DNA of 64,000 nucleotides from positions 62,001 to 126,000 of the forward strand of contig MCFE01000085.1 in assembly GCA_002104905.1 (NCBI GenBank). The letters are read 5' to 3'. Positions 55,545 through 64,000 of this stretch are shown one piece after another. Origin of the DNA: Basidiobolus meristosporus CBS 931.73 (Eukaryota; Basidiobolomycota; Basidiobolomycetes; Basidiobolales; Basidiobolaceae). A model generated the notes under the pieces. The model was given only the letters and a program-made list of their open reading frames with translations. It made no database searches and was not told where the DNA came from. The position numbers and the translations under genes are program-made. Each line of letters opens with the position of its first letter. Position 1 is the stretch's first letter.

Positions 55545-57467
55545 ATGGGAATCATTGACTGCCCAAAAACACTCGCGGAGCTATCCTTTGACGATGACGA
55601 TCTTCCTACGGAGACCTCCCTAAAACAGGTGACACTCGCCAACTCTGCTTCGCTTCATTGGTAACTTTGGCTAATCTGAGCATCGATGATAGAACGAGGT
55701 TGAGGAAAGCATCAGCTCGTTTTTCAGGAAATACAAGACCAAGTCCCTCTCGAAGGAAAAGTAATGTCTGGACACGGATCTCTGGAAATTGGCCTGAACT
55801 CACCCGATCTTCCCTACCTTAGTATCATTCTTCGCAGGGAACCCCACATCAAGTTCACATTGAGAGGTTTGGACTCCCTCAACCAGTTCTTCGTGGTCCT
55901 GGATTCTAGCAAGCCTTGGCTCTGCTACTGGATGTTGCATTCACTCAATCTGCTGGAGTATGAGCTGCCCGAGGAGATCAAACTGAGGTTGGTTCGTCAC
56001 TTACCCACTTCCTCTCGGAGGACTGTCACTGAGTTCTCCTTGTTCCCGCATATCCAGAGGAATCTCGACTTTGGAGAAATGCCAAAACTCCACCGGCGGC
56101 TTCGGTGGCGGTCCTAGTCAGATGTCTCATTTGGCCCCTACGTATGCAGCCATCAACGCACTAGCAATCATTGGAACGCCCGCTGCTTATGAGATAATCA
56201 ATCGGTAAATTCGGCATGCTCTGCATTTTGAGTGAGGCTCGAGTCGAAGTAACCATTCTGCTTAGGGAGACACTGTATCAATGGTTGTTGAGCCTCAAGC
56301 AACCGGACGGCTCATTCATCATGCATGTTGGTGGCGAAGTGGATGTCAGGTACGATGATAAGCTAGCTCTAGAACTGGCCAAGTTACGAGCTAAATCTAT
56401 GGCATATATAGAGGCAGCTACTGCGCACTATCTGTTGCTTCTCTTTTAAATATCCTCACCCCAGAGTTGATGGACGGTGCTGCTGAATTCATCGCCAGGT
56501 AGAGTGATTCCCCATGTATCCTTGACCGAGTTGCATAGATTTGACGAGCTGTTCCAACCCGTATACAGATGTCAAACATACGAGGGTGGAATTGGCAGTT
56601 ACCCTGGGTCTGAGGCTCATGGCGGCTACGCTTACTGCGGACTGGCAGCGATGGAGATCCTGGGAAAAGCAGAGTTGCTTAACCTTCCTCGTTTAGTGGT
56701 AAATAGATCAGCCACGTAGGCTTCTACCCAAGCAATGTCATCTGATGATTTAACGTCGTTGAAGGAATGGGCGGCCTCTCGACAGATGTGTTTAGAAGGC
56801 GGTTTCCAAGGACGCACCAACAAGCTGGTCGACGGGTGCTATTCATTGTGGATGGGCGGACTGTTTCCGCTGTTGGAGTCGATTTTGGAACGAGGCAAGA
56901 GTCGGGCGGATCCAACCAGATATCTTCAACAACATGCCTTATATGACAAAGGTACGGGTTATCACGAATCTATGGACGAGCCTTGAATTGACATGGATCA
57001 CATATGAAGAGGCGTTGCAGGAATACATTCTATTGTGCTGCCAGAAGCCTAGTGGAGGTCTGCGTGACAAGCCTGGAATGTAAGCAGTGATTCCACGACG
57101 AGTAAAGCGACCCGCTGACATGCATCCATTGTAGGAATCCGGACTACTACCATACCTGCTATTGCCTAAGTGGATTGTCCCACACCCAGAACAAAGTGAT
57201 ACGGAAGGAAAATACCACCAGCGTCGATCTATCGGGGTTGCCGGGGCTGAATTCGTTGCTCTGGCAGTCCGTGGGATCGCACACGTCCGTAGTTGGAGAC
57301 GCAAGCAATCTTGTGGTATGTAGTTGGCCTCTCTTAGGTAAGACGGTTCTAACCGATGTTCGATCTAGCTTCCCACCCACCCTGTGCACAATATTGGCTT
57401 GGCGTCCGTTCACAAGATCATGCAGCACTTCTATGGAGAGTCAGCCCTTCAAGTGATGAATTCATAG
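55545..57467 (+). CDS. RAM1: Protein farnesyltransferase beta subunit
   Basis: Eleven exons: 55,545-55,628; 55,693-55,760; 55,823-55,987; 56,058-56,204; 56,266-56,349; 56,412-56,498; 56,569-56,698; 56,765-56,951; 57,010-57,079; 57,135-57,315; 57,369-57,467. They total 1,302 nt, 433 residues, in consistent phase; introns are 53-70 bp. Together with an alpha subunit it attaches farnesyl from farnesyl diphosphate to the Cys of C-terminal CaaX motifs (Ras, mating pheromone, lamin-like proteins) in the cytosol. Family signatures are all present: SKPWLCYWMLHSL, STGGFGGGPSQMSHLAPTYA, QPDGSFIMHVGGEVDVR, YEGGIG..PG.EAHGGY, SRQMCLEGGFQGR. The zinc ligands are KLVDGCYSLW (D278, C280) and DYYHTCYCLSG (H347). 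Length is normal for the family. The start is the only ATG giving the acidic leader before EVEESI. Confidence 0.97.
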
Positions 57468-57880
57468 CAAGTATCACCCTTCCCTTGTATTTATTGATCA
57501 AAGTGTAAAAGCTCCCAATTTTCAATGTGGGCTGAGTGTACGTAATAAATCAGAACCTTTCTATGGATGAACCGGAAGTTCACTGCCGCACGATGAACTT
57601 GGGTGCTGTGAACGCATCCAACACATTCTTGTAAATCAGCACCTGCATCAGTGTGGAATGGGATGGGAATCGGGGCGAATCATTCGATGAAAATGAGGGA
57701 CAAATCGATGTGAAGTCACTAGTATCTGGTGGTGAGCTCAGGAATGGGAATGTGTGGTATGCTGATTACCTTATGCAGCAACCATATTATATGGCACTAT
57801 GCGATCAAATTCCAGTTATTCTCGATAAAACGCATCTTGCTAGTCAATCCGTCTTTAGAGCAGTCGAAAACCCCGCTTGA
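57468..57880. other. Intergenic, farnesyltransferase to phosphatase gene
   Basis: About 410 bp. Contains a short open frame (57,653-57,880) that ends just before the next start and matches nothing; AATAAATC near 57,545 may be the farnesyltransferase polyadenylation signal. Confidence 0.45.
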
Positions 57881-60800
57881 ATGCACGCTTATATTTTTAT
57901 TAGGCCAAGCCCGCGTTCAATCGCAATATGGCCTTCCCAAAGCTCCTCCAAGGAGCCCGCCTCCCTTTTGATCATCAAACTAAGAGACATGTACGGGTCG
58001 GAGGAGGCCAAATGCTCGGTGGAGATGATCTCTGAAGATCTATGGGATCCCGAAGGCTACTTTCGACTAGATGTTGGGCCAGTATACGGCTGTCTCGGTC
58101 TGATATCCGCATATAACGGTCAGTCGGCAGCCAGAGTGGATTGTTCGTTGGTTGGGGAATACTCAAACGTTTGTTATTAGATATCCTTCTCGGGTTTGTT
58201 ACAAAGCAGCAGGTTTTAAACGAAATCCAGCCAGAGGAAACCATCCACAGAGTTCGGGATGTTGACTTTCTTTCGTTGGCTAACGGACGATACGACGATT
58301 TGTTTGGTGGGGAATATTACTCAAACGAGCAGGAGAATACCAGCGCATATCAACCTTATCAAGAGCTGAGAAAATATCTCAAAAACGGGACGTTCTATTT
58401 TTCGCCTTCCTTCGATCTGACCAAAAGTACTCAAAACAGGTGAGCACTTCTTGCTAGGAATGGCCAGCTTCGGTGGCTTATCAGGCTTCTCTCACCTCTT
58501 GCGTAGATATGAAAAGCCCAATCCCGAGAAGCCATTTGACAAATCCTTCCTATGGAATTCCAACATGTTGAATCCTTTTCTTGCCTTCCGAAAGCACTTG
58601 AGCCTAGAAGACCGAAATCTTTTTGATGCTGCCAAATTCATTGTAACCTCTCCACCCGCCTTTCCACCCTCCTCTCACTTTCCGTGCTAACCTAGGCATT
58701 GCTTAGACACCACTTATACAAGGCTACATTGGAGTTGAACAGTGTACACTTGGCCAGGAAATTGCAACTGTGGCGATCATTTCCAAATTGAGTTCTCATC
58801 GTGCAGGTGGGTTGCCGTCGAGATTATTCGCTACTGCCCTGCTAAAAGTGTGACACCTCACGGGTTGTTGTAGGTACTCGATTTAATGCCAGAGGAATCG
58901 ACGATGATGGTCACGTAGCCAATTTTGTTGAGGTATCTTCCAGAATTGTCGGACCATGTTACGCTGTCTTTGGTTAACCATCGGTTATGTACAAGACCGA
59001 GTTTATCATGAAATTTAGAAGCCAATTTCTCTCGTATGTTGAGGTGAGAGGAAGTGTCCCAGGTATGCTTAGCATTGATGGATACGCGCTATAAATCATC
59101 CCCATGTTGAACCTAATCCCATCATTGTTTCTTTTGTCTAGTCTTTTGGGAGCAAACGGTACGCTTAATCATGCCAAGACCCTAAGCCCGGGTCAGCGTT
59201 AATAACCATTGACTCTAGGGTCTTAGTCACAAAGTGAACGTTCTCAGAGAAGTGGCGCTCACACAACCAGCTGTAGACAAACACTTCTCGATGCTACTTG
59301 ATCGTTATGGCCATGTGAATATTCTCAATCTACTCAGTCAAAAAGAAGGAGAGCGGCTGCTGAGTGACGCATTTGGCTATCATGTCAACGCACTCAACAA
59401 ACCAGAGTACGTACAGATGACACCTTTCGACTTCCACGCCATTTGCAAAGGAGGCAACTTCGAGAATGCATCATACATCCTTACCATGATACAGGAGGAT
59501 CTGGAGAAATTCGGCTATTTCCTTCTCGACCTCAAGTCAGATCAGATGCTTTACAGGCAGTCGGGAATCTTTCGAACAAACTGCCTGGACTGGTAAGTCA
59601 TCTAACCGAAACGCTTGCTCTGATGGTTGTACTAAACTGTGATTGTCTGTAGCTTGGACAGGTGGAGTGTTTTCTCACTAGCCTGGCTACGCAACGTACT
59701 AACCAATCTCGCAACGCTACCTCTCTCCTAGAACCAATGTGATCCAGACCATTGTCCTTCAAGAGATCCTCAAGTTCCACCTCGCGCAGTACGAAAAGCT
59801 TCCGCCTTACTGGGTAGACGCCATCTTCAGCAAGGTGTCCTTTCTGTGGGCCGAAAATGGCGATTGTCTATCCAAGATGTACGCCGGAACCGGAGCTCTG
59901 AAATCCTCGTACACAAGAAGCGGCAAACTGACCTTTTCAGGTAGGACCCACGTTCATTGCCGCGATGAATTGAAGAGCCATCACCTAATACATGAGCCTA
60001 GGATTGGTCAACGACATGTCGAAATCCATGAATCGGATGTACATCAACAATTTCCAGGACAAAGGAAAGCAGGAGATCATAGATATACTACTGGTTTGGA
60101 CATCTGAGCACTAGCATTGAGCTATCCAGAAGCTTACACAGCTCTCATGTCTAGGGAAAATCACAACACCAACGGCGAATCATCTTGCAAGATGAGGTGC
60201 ACGAACTGATCTCACGCGACTTGGAGCAGCGGTAAGACGGATTCCTCATGCAGTCCGAGAATGGCAAGAATTGACGCGGACCCTTGTCTTCTAGGGCTAG
60301 TGAATATGCGTCCAAATCCAAAATTAGAGTCCACATTGGAACTTACAATGTCAACGGCCGAGTCCCGTCGGGAGAGTCTCTTTCCTCTTTCCTTCGGATA
60401 TCCCCAGGTTCGGACTGCTCAACAATGTTTGAACCTTCGAATGCGTATTCATGATCTTCACAGATGACGAGCCTGACATCATTGCTCTGGGTATTCAGGA
60501 AATCGTCGAGCTCACTCCCACTCAGGTACGCCAGCCTATACCAATTGTGCTGATCTCACCTCGTCTCTAAATCATTCTTCTGGGTAGATCATGTCGGCTG
60601 ATACTGAGAAAAGGTTGGCCTCATTGACAGGAAGCGATGATTAGTCGGTAATAACCAGATTCCTTTAGGCTGATTTGGCAACGGGAGGTTCAAGCGCATC
60701 TGGGTAAAGTGTATACTTCATCCAAGTATGTGGCGTTGACCTCGGAGCAGCTAGTGGGTGCTGCCATGCTGATCTACGTCCGAAAAGAGAATATCTTGAG

Positions 60801-63800
60801 GATTCGAGACATTCAGGTCTCCACAAAAAAGGTGAGAACCCAAGCCCAGCATCCCAGCTTGGTACCGTTTCGCTGATCCATCTTCATCTCCACTGAAAGA
60901 CCGGGCTGAAAGGAATGGCTGGCAACAAAGGCGGCATTGGGATTCGATTCGATTTTGATGACACAAGCATCTGTCTAGTGACCGCCCATTTGGCTGCAGG
61001 TATGCTGCTCAACTAGTCGATTCTCGGAAGGGAAATCTCACCCTCTGGTCATCTATCCTCCAGGGTCGTCGAATTTCGAAGAGAGAAATGACGATTACAG
61101 AACCATCACCAATGGAATTCGATTCTCCAAAGGCCGTACCATCGACGACCATGAGTAAGGGTTTATTGTGGATCCACGATGTACCAGCGTAACTGACGAA
61201 CCGATCTTTAGCCACATCATTTGGTTCGGCGACTTCAACTATCGGATCAACTTGGAGTATGACGATGTAACCACGCCCTACACACATACGGCGATTTCGA
61301 ATGGAGTCTAACCAATCTTTCCTACAAGGTCATGGACTGCATCTACAATCAGCAGCTGGCGGAGCTTCTGATCCACGACCAGGTAAGATTCTCCCCATCA
61401 GCAGACGGCAGTGGAATTACTAAGCTCTGTGCCAGCTTGTTCAACAACTTCGCGAGGGAAAAGCCTTTCAAGGTTTCCAGGAAGGCATCATCAACTTCAA
61501 CCCTACCTACAAATATGACAACGGAACCGACACGTATGATACAAGGTATGCTATCGTCATCTAGCTTCTCCAGGGCTATAAGAGCTAAATGTTCGGAAAA
61601 TCAGTGAGAAGCAGCGGCGTCCAGCTTGGACCGGTAAGCCACATGCACGTAAAGTCCTGAGGGCCTCTCTAACTCCTAGCACATATTGCAGATCGAATCC
61701 TTTACCGAGGGAAGGAGGTAACGAAAGCTCTACATTCAATGGGACCTAGCAGTGTGAAGGCTCAACAGTTTTACATCCGCAGATCTCCTTGCTCAAATAC
61801 ACCAACTCCAGTGTGATTCGGGTGTCGGACCACAAGCCTGGTAAGTAGTGTATAAATCAGGCACGCAGCAGTTGGATTAACTCTGTGTCACCTTGTAGTC
61901 ATGGGCCTGTTTGAATTGGAGGTAAGCTTTCCAATGAGTGGGGTGGTGTAGGACTCACCCTAAGGATATGATTTCAAGGTTGCCAAAGTGGATTACAAGG
62001 TTCGAGAAAAGATCAAGCGGGAGCTGTACTCACTCAAGAAGAAGGAGGTCGATCTCGTGGCATCTTCGCCGAAGATCTCTCGCAAAGGTATTTTTCCGCA
62101 GATAATCCTGATCAGATGGAATCCACCACTTAGCTGAGAGTAGATAGCAGAGTTTACAAGGAGTCGTTATTAGATATCCACAATGAAGGTACGCCCATCT
62201 AGGCTCCATGTTCGTCAGTCAACACAGCCCTTAGAATAGTCCCTATAGATGCGATGAGCTCTATTGAGATGCGCGACCTGGAGAAAGGTAACCTTCCAGC
62301 GGCCCTGGCTGACCGATCTATTGTTATCTAACTCATTTACTAGCCTCCAAAAGCTATCCTAATCTACTGGACAGCGATATTGCTGCCGATCATCAGAAGT
62401 CTAGTGGTGAGTACAAGGCTTGCCGTCACCTCAATCTCCATGATACTGATTCAACGAATACTCCAGTTTCAAGATCGGTTCACGCGGTCTCCGGTGAGAA
62501 TGTTGCCCTCCTCGATCATGATAGCTTCCTAGGAAAGCCGCAGTTGATAGAAGTCGCGTCAGGTTAGCATTTCCACGAACGCCAAACCCCCTCAGAGATT
62601 GACGAACCTTTTGTAGATGAATTGGAAACCTCGTGGGTTCCACTGAAGCCCAGAAGTGAATATTCTATTGTTTATTCGACCGAATTTCGGATGTTTACCA
62701 TTTACCTTACTCCCTTGTAGATCTGGCTTCTACCGGATACCTGTCACCAGTCAATATCGCCAAATCCAAGTAAGATCCTAGATTCCTATCCAAACAATCG
62801 GTCACTTACGAATCGTATCCAGATCCGATAGCCAATTGCTAGACCAAGTGGCAAATCCCTATAGAGACTCGGCAAGTCGCGTTCAGAAATCTCCCCCACA
62901 AAATTCCTCCTTGGCTCCAAGCAGTGCGCATGGCTTAAGTGTACCACCACCGGTACCAGTCCAAAGATCCATTTCAACCTCACCCAAGCTTGAATATAGT
63001 GCATTACCAAAACCGCTCATTCCCGAGAGAAAGTACTCCTCCTCGGTATCGACTGAAAAAAGTATCATGAAACCGATGGTCCCTTCGCGTGACGTCAAAC
63101 CTCTCGCCTTGGCCCGAGAGAGCGACTCAAAAAAGCCTCCCTTACCTAGTAGAGGTATGTCAACCTCTTCCAACGATTCTTTGAAGGAACCCGCCGTCCC
63201 AGCCAGAGGAACAACTTTCTCGGCTGTTCCATCAAGAACTTCTACGAGTTCCTCGGAGTCTAGCACTTTGGGTACTGTTCCGCCTCTACCTCAGAGAAGA
63301 GAAAAGACCGAGAGTGGCAGTCAGAAAAACGCCTCCAACTTGGTTGAGGAGGGAACCGAACACAACTCTTCGATAGACACTGAGAGCGACTCTGAGGAAA
63401 CCTCGGGGCGGCCAGTGAATGATTCTGCCAACGTGGAAACTTTGAACAGCTCCAAGTGGAAGCCACTGATCCCGGAAAGAAGTTCCACTTTCTCGGGTTT
63501 ACCAGAAAAGGAGAACCCGAAGAAACCCGTGCCTCCCTCCAGGAAACCAAGAAGCCCACTTATTCAAGGGGCTGTTGTAGACCGCAAGAACTTCTATGAG
63601 GCAGAGTCCGATGCTTCAACTACCAACAATTTGAGGAGAGCTCGTACACTTCATGAGACAAGTGTTAGTTCCTTGAGTCAGGCCTTCAACTCGATGTCAA
63701 CATCAGCCGCTCCAGGAAGTCCATCTTCGCAGAGGAGGCCCCCTCCTCCGGTGCCTATTAGAAACAGTGGGACGGAACTTCGTAGAGCCCATACCATATC

Positions 63801-64000
63801 AGTGGGAAATAGTAAGCCCGAGATCGCCCCTTCCGTTGAAGAGGACGTTAAGCAGCTCATTTCAGACGTGAAACCCGATACGGAGTCGGAAGAAAAAGCT
63901 ACGCCTCAGGGTACTCCCGCAGCGACCAGTGAGAGTGAGAAACCCTCGGGTGATCAAGACGGAGTAGTGGCACCCACTCCATCGGAACCATCCAAAACTC
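57881..64000 (+). CDS. Synaptojanin-like phosphatase: SAC domain + inositol-5-phosphatase + proline-rich tail (runs off window)
   Basis: At least 33 exons; junctions were checked for phase. Exons 1-10: 57,881-58,118; 58,181-58,439; 58,507-58,642; 58,707-58,806; 58,874-58,932; 58,996-59,062; 59,142-59,158; 59,219-59,592; 59,653-59,661; 59,732-59,940. Exons 11-22: 60,002-60,093; 60,155-60,231; 60,295-60,407; 60,464-60,525; 60,588-60,613; 60,669-60,831; 60,900-60,999; 61,064-61,154; 61,212-61,266; 61,329-61,382; 61,436-61,545; 61,605-61,633. Exons 23-33: 61,692-61,717; 61,783-61,840; 61,899-61,921; 61,979-62,087; 62,141-62,188; 62,240-62,287; 62,344-62,406; 62,467-62,562; 62,617-62,655; 62,721-62,769; 62,823 to edge. 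About 1,390 residues visible. The SAC domain (1-~520) has [20 protein letters not shown] and catalytic RTNCLDCLDRTN (C414, R420). The 5-phosphatase domain (~556-850) has [33 protein letters not shown] (D738), PAWTDRILY and SDHKPV. The tail is Ser/Pro-rich with SH3-ligand-like [10 protein letters not shown]. It corresponds to yeast INP51/52/53, which remove phosphates from PI(4,5)P2 and other phosphoinositides during endocytosis and trafficking; the intact CX5R predicts both activities. Confidence 0.95.
59653..59661 (+). other. 9-nt microexon in the SAC catalytic motif
   Basis: CTTGGACAG is bounded by TCTGTAG and GTGGAG. It joins ...CTGGACTG (exon 8) and AACCAATGTG (exon 10) to give C-L-D-C-L-D-R-T-N. 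Skipping it would remove three residues in frame from the catalytic loop. Confidence 0.85.

Noticed and set aside
57653-57880. 75-aa ORF directly before the phosphatase start, as an N-terminal exon
   Set aside because: It ends in a stop two bases before the ATG at 57,881, and the family N-terminus aligns from that ATG.

Overview
The window is fungal nuclear DNA with two sharply different halves. From 1 to about 49,400 it is almost solid transposable elements, A+T-rich and nearly free of CG dinucleotides. From about 49,500 to 64,000 it is a normal gene-bearing region with frequent CG dinucleotides. The genes have many short GT-AG introns (51-104 bp, good GTAAGT/GTATGT donors, CTAAC-like branch sites). 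They encode a fungal-type CYS3/MetR-like bZIP factor, a farnesyltransferase beta subunit and a SAC + inositol-5-phosphatase synaptojanin. High intron density and abundant Tnp2-type DNA transposons suggest a basidiomycete or an early-diverging fungus; I cannot decide which.

Repeat half. The main element is a DNA transposon family, here called T1-T8. One arm carries a Tnp2 (CACTA/Plavaka-type) transposase. The opposite, divergently transcribed arm carries an accessory protein I do not recognise. Ends start CCCTA, and one clean insertion has a 3-bp target duplication (T7 inside T6, duplication gta). Three ~300-318 bp MITE-like elements share these ends. All copies are deleted or frameshifted. 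Into and between them are inserted: Ty1/copia elements (a near-complete one at 26,340-31,007 with 369-bp LTRs and duplication gtgtc; fragments of a second family at 1,222-2,525, 42,547-46,080 and 46,081-49,105; a plus-strand remnant ending in an LTR at 17,637-18,006), Ty3/gypsy elements (15,479-16,600 and 22,025-25,674), and solo LTRs (20,461-20,829 and 47,680-48,315). A stretch at 7,633-12,726 holds an unrecognised repeat in direct and inverted copies.

Gene half. In order: a divergent protein kinase on the minus strand (50,647-52,024, three exons), an intergenic stretch with one doubtful ORF and a short telomere-like tract, the bZIP factor (54,224-55,161, two exons), the farnesyltransferase beta subunit (55,545-57,467, eleven exons), and a synaptojanin-like phosphoinositide phosphatase (from 57,881 off the right edge, at least 33 exons, one of them 9 nt). 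I rebuilt the exons by eye; reading phase is consistent across every junction. The four genes are not an obvious pathway. Farnesylation and phosphoinositide turnover both act at membranes, but the neighbourhood gives no further link.

The most unusual observations are the two-armed Tnp2 family with its conserved accessory ORF, two exact telomere repeats sitting at an internal deletion junction of one copy (41,404-41,415), and the abrupt CG-depletion border near 49,400-49,550.
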